A stretch of DNA of 64,000 nt, taken from the NCBI GenBank assembly GCA_021029095.1, contig JAJOHG010000017.1, positions 124,001 to 188,000 of the forward strand, in the 5' to 3' direction. Below are positions 10,828-22,628 of the stretch, piece by piece (position 1 is the stretch's first letter; each line of letters opens with the position of its first letter). The notes beneath the pieces were generated by a model. The model saw only the letters and a program-made list of their open reading frames with translations, did no database searches and had not been told where the DNA came from. Source of the DNA: Phellopilus nigrolimitatus (taxonomy: Eukaryota > Basidiomycota > Agaricomycetes > Hymenochaetales > Hymenochaetaceae). The translations under genes and the position numbers were made by a program.

Positions 10828-13210
10828 ATGGCCTTCAAACGTCGCTGTCAAGAATGTAATTCTAGGAAATGGCACAAGGGTCCATCTGGCATAACGTGCA
10901 GCGAGGGTCATATCTTGCAGGTCAGACATCCAGCCCCTCTAATCTATTTAATTAAACAAATCCCGTCTACTTAGAACTATAGGAATGAAACCAATGAGGC
11001 GGCCGATTTTGGCCAACACGCTATGAGGAAGCGAACGCTTAAATCTACGAGAATGAAGAAAGAGAAGAAGAGCTTGGCCAACCCCATATGTACGTTATTT
11101 GCAGTACTCGAGCACCCCTCTGGAAATGATTATTGAACAGTGTATCACGGCGAAAGAGCGAAATATCACTACTTTTTGTGCCTTCAAGTCCTTCTCCGTA
11201 TGCAACTAAAGAAGCTGGTCGAGATATGGAAGCTTCCTCCTGAATTTGAAGTACGCATGGTCATAATGGTCAACTAGCACTCCTTGATTGTGTCTGCAGA
11301 TCATATGCAGGGACAATTGGGCATTGTATCTGAGCCTCATGCCTTCTCCTCCTTTAGCAGAGCCTTATTTGCACTCTCAGGAGCAGAATGGCACGCTGAA
11401 TCCTGGACAGGTGGAAGAAGGAAAAGAACCCGAAAGGAGGCAAGACAGGGAATCTGACGATGAGAATGGACATGAAAGGGGGAGCTTGACCTCCTCTTCA
11501 TCCTCGTCTGAAAGCGAGGGCGAAGACGAGAACGAAGGCGAGAACGAGAACGAAGAAGACCCGGAGATGGCTGAACTCCTCCGTCAAGTCTCGGAGACTG
11601 AATCTTCCGAGGACGACGGAGAGGCTGCACCTCAACTATCTCAACCACAGGGCGCCTCTCGAAATTCTAAGAGATGGCAAAGAGACGACACTCCCTCTGC
11701 CACAATTTCTGTACTCGTATATACCTGTTGGTTGATGCGAATCCCGATCATCTACAAGGACTTCGTGGAGTACGAATGGCTGTTTTTTTGTTTCTAATCC
11801 TCGACAGCAAAAAATTGCTAACTAACAAATACAGTCTCATAGAAAGCTATACTCTTCCATATCTAGATGCTGTTCGGCTCCTTCCTACGTCTTTGACACG
11901 TCACCTCACAAAGCACATGAAACAGGCTTTGTCACCTCATGTAGGTTGTCGTTACGGACTGTCTCGAGGTCGTCGCTGATGATCATGGCAGTATGCACCC
12001 ACCCCAATTCTTCTGCACGCGGTTACATCTCGGTTGTCTAAAACATCATTTCAATGCTACGGGATTTTCACGCCCGAATTGAACACAGCACCCGTTCTTT
12101 GGAGGGCGGTTCGCCATATGGGCGGAAACCGTAAGTATGCCTTGTAATTGTATTTTCAGACAAGAAAATCATGACGTTAATCGCTCCCGCTGGCCGTTTT
12201 TGAATAGCGACCTTGTATTCGGTATCAAAGTCGTTGGCCAGGTTTTTGGAGCTCCCATTGACATTGAATCCGGTCATGGCGCCTCCAGCGCTGCAGAAAT
12301 TCAATAAAGATCCGGCGTCCCACAAAAGCGACAATGTCCCGTCTGAGGTGGCTCTCACCTCAGTAATCATCGTTGCGTTAAAATTGATCTATGGCTTAGA
12401 TGGGAAGGAAGTGTGCGCTGCATCGGTCTTCCTTTTGTTGGCATCTTCTTGCTGATCGCCCAAGATGCACAGACGTCCAAGAGAAGGAAGTGATCCAGCA
12501 TGCACGATGCCGACGTCCGAGTCCTATTTCGAGCACTTAAGAGTGATGGACACTTCGAATTTAGAGGAAAACCGATCGGACTTTCTGCGGTCATCCGACA
12601 TGTCTGTAGCTGAGGATGATTTACCTCAAAGGCTTTGTTCTAATTGCGTAAACATACAGCAGGTCTGCATTAGAAGATGATGAACTCGTCGTGGACTCCT
12701 ATCTCGATTTCTGCGAACGTGCGTTGCTCGGCAGAAGCGGAGAAGACAGCAAAGCCGGTAAGTTTGTCCCCTGGCGTCCAGAGAATGTATCAAAAACTAT
12801 CTAATCGAGTAGCAGGCGATGATCTCGTGACAGATTTCTTCCCTTTGCGGGGGATTGCGCAATACGTAGAACAAACGGAATCTAATTTGGTTGACAGTCC
12901 TGCTGGCAGAAAGAATGCTGAACCGGTAGTTCTGCCCGCGGTAGTGCCCTTGGGCGAAGAATCGAACACGAAGATGGTGCGGCCAGGCGGATCCTACGCT
13001 ATCTATAGCGCACAGGATGTATTCGGCATGCTTCCGGAGCACTATGCAATAGTGTTGAAACGGGCCGCATGCTGGACGGGAGTCAGCGAGGATGACTTGA
13101 GCGCGGTGGTCGAGCGATTTGAGCGTAGACTTGTGCGCCTGTGGAAACGGAAGAAAAGACGCGAGAAAATGGAGCGCGACGGTGAGGAGGGTGACGACGG
13201 GAACTGGTAG
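10828..13210 (+). CDS. RRN7: RNA polymerase I initiation factor RRN7 (TAF1B-like)
   Basis: This core-factor subunit recruits RNA polymerase I to rDNA promoters in the nucleolus. The N-terminus MAFKRRCQECNSRKWHKGP...CSEGH is the RRN7-type zinc ribbon (C-x2-C ... C-x3-H). Exon 1 ends at 10920. Next come the characteristic NETNEAADFGQHAMRKRTLK, then YHGERAKYHYFLCLQVLLR and an acidic linker near 11450-11640. The cyclin-like part follows, with ISVLVYTCWLMRIPIIYKDF, LIESYTLPYLDAVRLLP and EVALTSVIIVALKLIYGLDG. The C-terminus has a TGVSEDDLSAVVERFERRLV helix and then a lysine/arginine-rich tail. At least eight exons are needed; the junction after 12664 uses a frame with DDELVVDSYLDFCERALLG. All parts of the family are present. 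Confidence 0.88.
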
Positions 13211-13721
13211 CGATGAGCTTCTGTATGCCAGAACCATATAAAAATGAATGTATTTTTTTCTTGAATTTCCACGGGCAGAATTAGAAACCAATGAGGGGGA
13301 GCGGGTGGTATGGACCGTGTGGCTGAAAGAGTCCGGTTCGCACGGCCGGATTTATGAGCTGACGGCAGGTCGATTTGGTATTCTCCATTCGAACTCCCGC
13401 CACTGTCAAGCTGCAAAGTCACTCATTTCTTTCCCCGACCGTAATTACCCGCCGAGGCTCTGTCGTGCGTATCTAAGCCGCTGTCTGTCGCCGTCAAGGG
13501 TTAGCGCCGACTTACACTACTTTGTCAGTTGGTCTGCATACCCGGTCTTAAACCTAACGCGGCCGCCGCCATTCGCCATACTTACCTCAGTACTCTCTTC
13601 AACCCTCATACGTCGCGGGTCTATGTCTTAGGCTACGCCGCAGAGCATGCCACCCACTTCTTCTTAGCCGCCCATCTGCTTTTTCTTCTATTTTTGCGTG
13701 CTCGACTTCCGCCTCAAGAGA
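13211..13721. other. Intergenic, RRN7 to 13722 gene
   Basis: I see no gene. This is presumably the RRN7 3' end and the promoter of the next gene. ORFs at 13248-13631 and the antisense ORFs at 12797-13422 look like shadows. Confidence 0.4.
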
Positions 13722-16281
13722 ATGCGCTCTCTTGCATCCACACTTTCCATCGGACGTGGCGGCAAGTCTGAAAACGGTTCTGCCCTTTCTGCTCACTCTG
13801 CTCCTGTCAATGCTCCTCGTCTAGCCAAGTCACGCTCCGCCACTCTCTTCGCAAAGGCTCCCAAAACTCTGGTAGAGACCAATTCTGTCACCCACTCACG
13901 TCCAACCTTGGCTCTTGGTTCGTCATCTTCCTCTGACGGCTCGTCCAGTTTGCGTACTCCCGAGGACGAGGGCGTGGTGGCGTTCCCAAAAACTGACGAG
14001 AAGAAACGGTGGTCGAGTTGGTTCGGATGGCGTCGATCGCCTGACATAGTCGTCGACGAGCCAGGGGACATTGGTCATACATCGTCGAATGCAACCCTTG
14101 CTCGCGGAAACACACGCGATGACGAGCACATAACGTCGGCCCGTGTTGCGCGACACAGCATCTTTGATACAGACGACGATGACGACTCGGATTCGGAGTC
14201 CTCGGATTACCACGAGGGACCCGCGGCGATTGCTCGACGTCCCGCTCATACGCACACATCCATTGTCAAGGCCCAATCGAACTTGCGAACTCTACTTCGA
14301 AACAATCTCATGCCTTCTCCGTCCCCTCCGCCACTAGTGGTTATGCCTTCTTCCGCGCAATTTCCTGTATCTTCGACCAATCATCGAAATGCGCACTATG
14401 AACATACGTTTGAGTCGACTTTGCACCTACACAGGATGCTGCGGCGGCTAGAGCAACAGAATCTGACACATGCCGAACTCGCTTCTATAGCTTCTCTCGG
14501 TAGTCGCCCACAGCCGAAAGTCGCCACGCGGAACAGACAAGACAAGACCGACGATGAAATGATTTCTGACGCGTCTATGCGTGTCGGTCAATTTAGTCGT
14601 GGTCTCCGCAAGTGGGCATCACGTCCGTGCTTCGAGCAACGCTTTCTTGTATGGCAACCGGACGAGACAGGAAAAGTGGCCCGCAAGAACGTGATGGGCG
14701 TGGGACGTGGACTGGCGGTGTGCGACTTAGAGTTCTCCGAGGGGTTGGAAGCCCTAGCTGGTCTTTTTTTAGACGATCAGGCGTTCGAGATGGTTATCTT
14801 TCCTCCTCCGCCGACAGCGAAAGGCCCTATACTTAAACCAAGTGCGTCCTGACATCTCTAAACTTCTACTCTGAATGTTCATGAAAGCAATCGCAGTGCC
14901 CCGGAAGCCTTCGCCTCCCCGCGGTTCGCCCCGCAGGACATCGTTTCAAAGCTCTCCGTCTCCTCTCCGGCTCGAACAAGGCCTCCCAGCAACAGCTATT
15001 TTATCTCCTGTTTCGCCACTGTCATCAGTGGCGTCGAGCGCGCCGACCTCTCCCATCATTGTCACTAGAGCGTCTGAACCATCAATAAGGGTGTCAAGTT
15101 CTAGCGCGCTTTCAAGTGAACGTGGTGTGCGCTTTGCGGATGATGTCAGAGACGCCGAGGACGATATTCCGCTAGGATACGCGATTCAAGCTAAGAAAAA
15201 ACGGGAAGAAAAGGAGCGTTTTCTTCGGGCAGAACGGGAGAAGCGTGACAGGCAAAATCGAGCTGAGGAACGACGGCAGGTTGAAGCGGAGCGGGTGCGA
15301 ACGGAGAACGAGAGGCGCCGTGTCGAAGAAGAGAAGCGAGTTCGCGAGGAGAGGCAAAAGGCGAAATTTGCCGAGGAGGTCGCTGCTGCTAGGCATCGCA
15401 GGGAATTGGCGCGGGCAGGAATGGAGAACGTCATGAGCATTAGGGAGGCGGGCCAAAGGGTGCAAGGTCCGTTGCACTCCCGTGCTGCATACGACATGGC
15501 AGTCACCTCTACTACATCATCGCGGCGCCGGGCTTCTGATTATACTAGTCCGAGCAACGGTTTTCCTTTCAACGGATCGTCCAACGTATCCAGTGCTGTG
15601 GGGTCAAGTGAAGACAAGCGTCGAAGCTCAGCCATGCCTTCCAATGCCAGCGCTTTCCAGGGGTCTGCAGAGGATCTCCGTCCGCCAGTGAGTCGCCGTC
15701 AATCAGTTGTCTCAGAGAATTTGCACCAGCATCCGCCGCGTCCAATGTCTGTTGCATCTTCATCGTCACAGCGTCTCTCTTTGCCCCGCACACAGAGTGC
15801 ACCAGTGCAAGTGCCGACTATGCTATACCCGATGATGCCTCCCATACCCCCTGTCCCTCCGATCCCGGTTTGGGGAATGCCCCTGCTTGCACCCAATGCG
15901 CCATTCATGATGCAACAGTACTCCCGGTCACCCTCGCCTGGTATGAACCCCAACTCCCGAGACTCATCATCTTCTCGACGGCAGTCTTTCATGCAGCCTA
16001 TCCCGCCAGTTCCTTCTTCCTCGCGCTCTCAGCATCCCAGCAATTCTCGTTCTCGTCTCTCGCCTTTCCCCAGCGGCGGCAATACTGCGAGTAAACCCGC
16101 TGTACCACCGATTAACGGCAGTGACAATCCTCACCGCCAATCTCGGTCTGCTAGTTATTCTCCTCAACTGCCATCGTCGTCGAAGCCCCTACCTCGGGAC
16201 GAGCGGCCACGACGATCTCAATATGGATCAACGATGAGCCTCGTGCCCCCGAACGCTCAGCGTCGAACGACTATGATGTAA
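13722..16281 (+). CDS. Large disordered Ser/Pro-rich coiled-coil protein, unknown function
   Basis: Two long reading frames join into one gene of 834 residues. Exon 1 is 13722-14841 and exon 2 is 14897-16281, with a 55-base intron whose removal keeps the frame (KP-M-PRKPSPPRG). The first ATG in frame is 13722 (MRSLASTLSIGRGGKSENGS). Residues 1-200 are Ser/Thr/Arg-rich with an acidic run DTDDDDDSDSE. Near residues 300-365 there is a more ordered piece (KWASRPCFEQRFLVW, then FSEGLEALAGLFLDDQAFEM). Residues about 470-550 form a strongly charged K/R/E coiled coil. The rest is Ser/Pro-rich with PPIPPVPPIP, an SH3 or profilin ligand type. I do not recognise a family. Scaffold or cytoskeletal adaptor is a guess from composition. 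Confidence 0.75.
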
Positions 16282-17112
16282 ACTCATATTGCATAGGTGC
16301 GAGACGGAAAGCATAATGTTTATTCTTCCTTTCTTTTTCGTTTGGCATTTGCATCTGCATAGCGTAGCTACCTACTCTTTATCACCCTTCTGAACAGTCC
16401 CTCATCTCATGGATTTTCAGTATAACGTACCTTCGGACTTAATCATCCCCCACTTTTACTTCTTTGGCATCAGTGAACTTCTTGGACCTTGATCATGTGT
16501 TATCACTTCTACAATGTTTTACCTCCAAGCGCAATCGCTCATACATTTTTTACTCTTCTCAACGAATTTTAGCTTTAACTATCTCCGTTTCTTTTGGGGG
16601 TACCTGGTTCTGCGCATGCAATGTCGAACGTACTTTCTGCATTTCGACCCCTATTATTTTTACTCTACGTTTACCATTACTACCGTCAAATTCCAAGCAA
16701 TCTAAAACAGGGTCTCGTACATTCGTGTATGCAAGCCTGCCATGTGGCGTACATACTGATGGATTTTATATTTTCAGTCAAAATGTAATGGAGTAGCGCC
16801 CCCCACTTTGCACTCTTGATTTCTTCCTTTGCGGTCTAGCAAGCAAACCGCATTTCTCCAAATCGAAGACAACGGTTTTGCACGTCGTTTGCTGGGTCTG
16901 CTTGTCTGTTTGCCATCTTCAAACCACTTTGCCTGGTCCCTTTACATCATGCCTCTCTTTGCGTGCTCCTTGTCTGTCACACTGGAAACCCTTTTCACCT
17001 CCAGACTACAGGTATATGCACACTTTTGCGCACGACTTGCTGCAATCCACGCTCGTTCTCAGGTTACATATTTATCAACAGAAAGGAAAAACTCGAACTA
17101 CGCCAAAGCTCG
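16282..17112. other. Intergenic region
   Basis: T-rich stretches and several overlapping ORFs (16464-17180) are present, without family signatures. The only likely content is the 3' end of the 13722 gene and the promoter of the next gene. Confidence 0.4.
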
Positions 17113-19148
17113 ATGGTCCTGGAGACCATGATTCTGAGCTCCGTTGTGGCTTCCCTGAATGCCGTTTATCAAGCGTATAATAAAATCAAGTCGAACAAGG
17201 AGCGATGTAAACAACTTGTGATACGATGCCAACTAATTGTCGATCGGTTGCAGACTATTCTCTCGTCGAATGAAGATGCGGCCGTCCTGCGTAGGATTAA
17301 CGACTTGGAACGGTGAGTGTTCGGTCGCCAATTCCTGAGGTGATAACTGTTTGACACAATTTAATGATCTTCTCAGTACATTCCAGAGTACTGCAGATAC
17401 TATAACCAAAGTCGGACAGCAGGGCTATATCGCCTCCCTGCTCCGGTCCGAAGAAAATGCCGCGCTGATCGAAGATTCTCAACGAGCTCTGACTGGACTT
17501 GTTTCAATTCTGGCCGTAAGTGAAACCCCCTTTTTTATTCGGGAGAAGAAGTCATTAACGCTCGGCTAAAACAGCTTGAACAAATCATCGACGTGTCCAC
17601 TTGGCAGAGGGAAAACGAGGTAGCCCTGCGTAGGGATCACAGGGATCTATTGATCAGCGGGAAGAAGATCGAGCAAGGTAATGCTGCGATCCTCGGCGAG
17701 GTGTCGAGATATGGCGCTACGCTGGCAGAGCTCACGCAGATCCTTCAATCTATGGCCGCGAACCTTGGCGAGCCATCTAGTCCGAATCCGCTTTTTAACA
17801 CGCCCGTTCTAGCGTCTCAATCAGACCTACCTCGGCCGCGCTCTGCGTCCTCTCCAACCTCGACGAGGCCTTCGATTAGTTCCATTCTACAGGGCCGTTC
17901 GAACGATGTCTCGCCCACTAATTTGTCGGCGACTGGATCATCGCGAAATCGCATGACATGGACAAACAGGCTGCGAATCTCGCCGTTATCTGGGGTTTCC
18001 AGGCTGGCTCCTCGGAGCGCCGTTGAGGCAGGGTACAACTCGCAGCAGCAAGCTTCACTATTTTATCCGACCGTCGTTCAGTCTCAAGAGACAAATGATA
18101 CAGATGTATGCCGTTCAACCCTCCCTGATACACCACCTCCCGCATTTCGTGATACACCACCTGCATTACATGATACATCATCACCTCCACTTCATGATAC
18201 ACCGCCTTCCACGCTTCCTGAAACACCACCCCCCGCATACAGAACCTGGGAAGAAGAACTTGCTGTCGCCGCCGAGAACAACAGAGAAGATATACGTTCC
18301 GTCAACTCTGCAAGCACCAGCGCATCCACGGAAGCCGTTCGTGCTAGGAATTCCCCTGTCCCATCACCAGGTTCCTACTTTGATAAACCTCTGCCTGACG
18401 ACCCTGTACTGAAGGTGAGAGAGGCTCTCAAAAGAAAGGAAGTGAAGAATTTTTCTGCCATGAAGAGCATCGGTCCGTTTGGAAAGATCAATACAAGAGT
18501 ACTCGTCGAAATGTGGATGCTGCCGAGAATAAAGACATTCGACAGAGCTATTCCCCTAGACTGCTTTGGTACGGTCATTAATTGATTCATTCTGAGATTG
18601 CCGTAGATGCTGATTTGGAATTATGTCTTCGTTCACAGTACCTATCCAGCGAGATCATTTACAGCTTGTGAAGTCGCGCGTCAGCGGTATCGGTGAGACT
18701 CTACACCCCATGCTTAATGAGACCGCAGTGCAGCCGGAGTACAAGCACGTTTTGCTCCTTTGCCCGCGAGAAGTGAAGCCAACCGTGATTGTTATCAAGA
18801 AACATCAGAGGCAACCCCAACAGTCAGTGAAAGCGTACGTGCTCGACACCGTAGAAGCTACAACACTGGTATCAGTCAAGGAGTCCGACAAGAAAACTTG
18901 GCTGTTGATCCGTGAGTCACGACTTATACGTGCTTGTACCTGTGACTGATTCTTCCATAGCATATTATCCTGAGATGTATGTCTGGGAAGCGAAGCAATA
19001 CATTCAAAAGTTCTTCGGCGATGTCATAGTCGTTGCATGCAATCTTTCTGGCCAAGCATCGGACCTGGACGACGGATCGACTATGCTGGAGAGCGGCGTC
19101 AGGTCTTATGAGCACAGTCTGAGCATGAAGATTTCATCCTTTGTCTAA
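17113..19148 (+). CDS. HeLo/MLKL-NTD-like protein with proline-rich linker
   Basis: Five exons join in frame: 17113-17312, 17377-17515, 17575-18568, 18639-18911 and 18961-19148, giving 597 residues. Residues 1-160 are helical, with NKERCKQLVIRCQLIVDRLQ and SLLRSEENAALIEDSQRAL. This pattern resembles the N-terminal four-helix domain of fungal MLKL-like proteins and kinases (HeLo-like family), which in relatives can insert in membranes and cause cell death. A disordered linker follows with a Pro-Pro repeat (DTPPPAFRDTPPALHDTSSP) and a PPAY motif, a possible ligand for Rsp5/NEDD4 WW domains. About 200 C-terminal residues (from KNFSAMKSIGPFGKI, 18433 on) look globular but are unknown to me. No kinase domain follows. 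ATG 17128 is an alternative start. The family call is inference from helix pattern only. Confidence 0.55.
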
Positions 19149-19467
19149 GGTTCTTTTTTTCAGTCATCCTCAAGCAGTCATGGTTATTTAATGCCCTACC
19201 TTTCATTCAATTATATTATTCAAAATCCTTCCATCAGCTTTCTAATGCCCATTAGCTATCGCATAAAGCACTTGTATATCACGATTGTATTGTTGAGTTG
19301 AATAATATTATTTGCAGACCGACGTAGGAGGGAGGTATCGCAAGGAAGGTATCGCAGGTTTGGAATACAAAACGATTAGCCAAAAGTTCATGCAGTGACG
19401 GTGGAGAATACATAGCAATAGAACAGAACTAAAATCATCAAGCATCAAGGAATTCGTAAGGAAGAAA
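19149..19467. other. Tail-to-tail intergenic region
   Basis: This AT-rich spacer lies between the convergent 17113 and CENP-A genes. It would hold both 3' UTRs. No gene is seen. Confidence 0.4.
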
Positions 19468-20129
19468 TCATCCCATGCCACCCCATGGTCCGCGTATTCG
19501 ACGTGCAAGCTGAATGTCTCGTTGCATTATTGTTACCCGTTTTGCGTGGATAGCACAGAGGTTTCTGGAGTCCGTTGTTCAGTTACGAGCATAGATCAGT
19601 CATAATGTGATATACTTACGCATCCTCAAAGAGATGGACGAGATATGCCTCCGTTGCCTCTTGCAGAGCGAGCAATGCAGAAGTCTGCCATCGCAGCCCA
19701 ACGCCATTGCCATAATCGCCCATGTCAGTCGTCATGTCCATCGCAATTTCTCGTACCTAGCTCAGAATACATGAGCAAAATCTCATGTCAAACCACATTT
19801 CGACGCACAATCCGAGCAAAGGGAAGTTTTCGCAGCAAGAGATCCGTTGATTTCTGATACCTCCGAATCTCCCTCAACGCGACAGTCCCAGGTCGATATC
19901 GCACTTTCTTACGACCCGTACCTCCTTCGCTCTGGCGACCATCACTGGCTCTCCTTCCGGCACTCTGCGCTTGTCCTGGTGGTCGGCCACCCGTACTTTT
20001 TCGTGCCGTCGCTTTCTTTGGCCTCGCTGGAGTTGAAGCTCCTCCAGCAGACACGTCGGACTTCCTTCGCGCGCCCGTGGTTGAAGCACCAACTCTTCCT
20101 CCAGGGCCTGTTTGTACCGCGACAGGCAT
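19468..20129 (-). CDS. CSE4: Centromeric histone H3 variant CENP-A
   Basis: This is the centromere-defining H3 variant that replaces H3 in kinetochore nucleosomes. Three exons (20129-19809, 19756-19620, 19564-19468) give 184 residues. The tail is variable and basic but contains ARKSTGG as in H3. The fold begins with [20 protein letters not shown] and [11 protein letters not shown]. After [11 protein letters not shown] comes a loop-1 insertion of about nine residues (MGDYGNGVG) and then [20 protein letters not shown]. The longer loop 1 and the Trp in LRWQ mark CENP-A rather than H3, which has a short loop and LRFQ. The end is [22 protein letters not shown] at 20129 is the first ATG in frame. 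It is divergent from the exonuclease gene at 20814. Confidence 0.93.
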
Positions 20130-20813
20130 GAAAAAAAGGGCGGAGAAAGTAGTGGAGAGGACGTAGCCAAAGTCACAAAGAGAAAGAGAACACCAGCCGT
20201 TCAACTGTCAGTGGTCTTAACATTGTGTGGCTCAATCAGGAAGGCGGTAGACTTTCGGAGTTTAAAACGCGTCTGTGGCTAATCGAACGCGCCGCGCGCT
20301 GACTCGGACATTAGTACAATCATACCTATCGACCATTGTCTATAGTTCTGGATTGATACAGCCATTCATGCTGATTACGTATTCTAAAATATCAAGCATT
20401 CAGCAGTACTCATCCGAATAAATAGTCCGAACTTAAAAACGTGTATGAGACCGTCCTGTTCCTCCTCTGCTCGCATGTAGCTTAAAGCGAGAAATACCGA
20501 TTGGATATGCAAATTTCCATTTTGTAATCGTCTTGACAATGTGGTACGTCAAGTACAGATTTACATTTTGATTAGGCGGCAATCAGAGACTTTTCGGCGT
20601 ATGCACGGATCGAAAGTTTCTTGTCTTTTCCTTCATAGTTGCGAAACACGACCACCATATCACTTGTCAGTTTTAGCTGCGATCTAGGAGCTGCTTCGGT
20701 GCACGTGGAAGTGGCAATCCGCTTAGTGCTTATTCGCGGAGATCCAATCGAGCGCATGTCAGCTCTTAAAGATCGACTGCGCCCGCTGTTCTCTCTATAC
20801 ACTGTCAGTCGAG
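20130..20813. promoter_or_regulatory. Shared divergent promoter region, CENP-A / exonuclease
   Basis: 684 bases separate two divergent starts. No TATA box is obvious on the CENP-A side. An ORF of 76 codons at 20572-20802 (minus) ends in KKLSIRAYAEKSLIAA; I do not recognise it and did not call it. Confidence 0.4.
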
Positions 20814-22386
20814 ATGAAGGCAGACAAGTTCACACCTGTCCTAACCGGCTACTATCGGTTTTCTGATATCTTGTTCGAATGGCATAAGGAAATCAGCGAC
20901 CCAGCAGAACGATCTGCTCTGAAGGCCTTTGTCTCCTCCAATAGTTTGGGCGATCCAGGAAACCCTTTGAGAACAGACAAAGAGAAAGGGATCAAACTTT
21001 TCATTGGTAAGTCAGATGGAGTTTTGTACATTTTCCTTCCATGTGCTCATCAAGCATGTTTGCTTTAGGCACTCTGCCGTCGGGCCTTCTGCGATTGATG
21101 TTCTCGTCCGGCCAGATCGAATACATCCGTTACTGGCTTCACGCAATGGGATTTACTAAAGAACTGCTTCCTTTGCCAACGTCTGACTATCTTCTGACGA
21201 ATTCTACCCTTCGCAATTGCTCCGAGACCTACTACAAAGATGCAGCTGAAGTGAAGAAGGCTCTTCGAGTGCGCCCCATTGTAGAGGCTTCTTATGGCTG
21301 ATTTATATTACTTACATAGCATATTTATTAGGAAGTCGATAAGAACAACAGACGACTGAGAGGGACTGATTCAGGCCTCATGTCTTTCCGTCAGATATTC
21401 GAGAAAGTACGCAAGTACTGGGGCGACAAAGCCGGCACATGGCTGGCCATCGACTTCGAAGCTTGGGAGATGGAGCATAGTCTCCTCACAGAATGTGGTT
21501 GGAGCTACTTACAATTGCAAGGCGACAAGACCATTGAGAAATACGGACACTACATTGTCAAAGAGAACATAACCTATACGAACGGCAGATATGTCCCGAA
21601 CCAGCGAAATGTGAGCAGACTTTTTTCTCGGACCTTGCCGTTGCTGACATTATACTTCAAGAATTATAATTTTGGACAGAGTGAAGTTCTGAACAAGGCA
21701 ACTTTCAAGAAGGAAATCAGTGGGATGATCACTGAGTTCCAGAAACTAGGTCCTCTGTTCCTCGTTTTTCACGACTGCAACCAGGATGTGATGTACGTCT
21801 CACGGTCTGGTTCTTCGACATGTTGTACATAAACTCAAATGCGCATATTTTCGACAGGTATCTCAAGTCGTCGTACATCAATGCGCCGATTGAAGGAATC
21901 AAATATTTCCTCCCGGACAACACACCGGACAACGGCACCTTCGTCATAGACACATCCGACCTCTTCTCCGCCCTCGAGGGCGATGTCTCTGAAAAGCGCT
22001 CGCTTAAGAAAATGTGCGACTTGTTGCGGATCCCGACAGAATATATGCACAATGCTGGGAACGATGCGCATGTATGTCCATACAATCATTATCGACGATA
22101 GCTTTGTATATCGACTGACGTCCTGTCGCACTCTTGACAGTACACACTACTCGCCCTTAAATCGATGGCTTCCGGAAACCAGCTCGACATACAGCGTGAA
22201 GAGCGCTGGCCAAACCAGACCGAGGGATCTGCCGAGACGGGGAGCACCGTCAAAGTGAAGCACAATGCCTGGGACGAGGATTCCGACTACTCTGACATGG
22301 AAGGTGCATTCGGTCGGCCTGTCGACGGCCGCATGATCGACCAGCAGCTGTCTGGACTTACAGTCTCTGACGACGAGGACATGTAG
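20814..22386 (+). CDS. Gfd2/YDR514C-like DEDDh 3'-5' exonuclease domain protein
   Basis: Six exons join in frame: 20814-21006, 21069-21268, 21332-21610, 21662-21792, 21858-22071 and 22141-22386. The core is an RNase H-fold exonuclease: LAIDFEAWE (Exo I, D and E), then LVFHD (Exo II Asp), then HNAGNDAHYTLLAL (Exo III, H-x4-D). This arrangement, and the 'NAGNDA' block with an acidic C-terminus, matches the Gfd2/YDR514C-like family, relatives of which act in RNA metabolism or quelling. The N-terminal 190 residues (from MKADKFTPVLTGYYRFSDIL) are less familiar. The tail is acidic (DEDSDYSDMEGAFG, SDDEDM). The substrate is not known. All catalytic residues of DEDDh enzymes appear present. Confidence 0.75.
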
Positions 22387-22628
22387 ATTTGGTTCATGAT
22401 CACGCTGAGAGTTCTAATGTAGTAGTAGGTTGTACTGCACTTCTGCAAATTGTTGTACGAATATCTTCTGTATCTACACATGAAATCAAAGATTCCTTCC
22501 TTTCCGCATCTAAATATATATCCAAGGTATGTAATTAATCAAATGAAAATATATCATTTGAGCGGGAGATGGGACGCGATCCCACATAAATCGCCTGGCA
22601 CAAAGAACCCGTAAAATAGGGCTCTTCA

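Noticed and set aside
13248..13631. 127-codon ORF between RRN7 and the 13722 gene
   Set aside because: Spans an intergenic region; the composition is not protein-like and no domain is seen.
19468..20129. Canonical histone H3
   Set aside because: The extended loop 1, LRWQ and non-H3 tail mark CENP-A.
20572..20802. 76-codon minus ORF ending in KSLIAA
   Set aside because: No known family, and it lies in a divergent promoter; not enough to call a gene.
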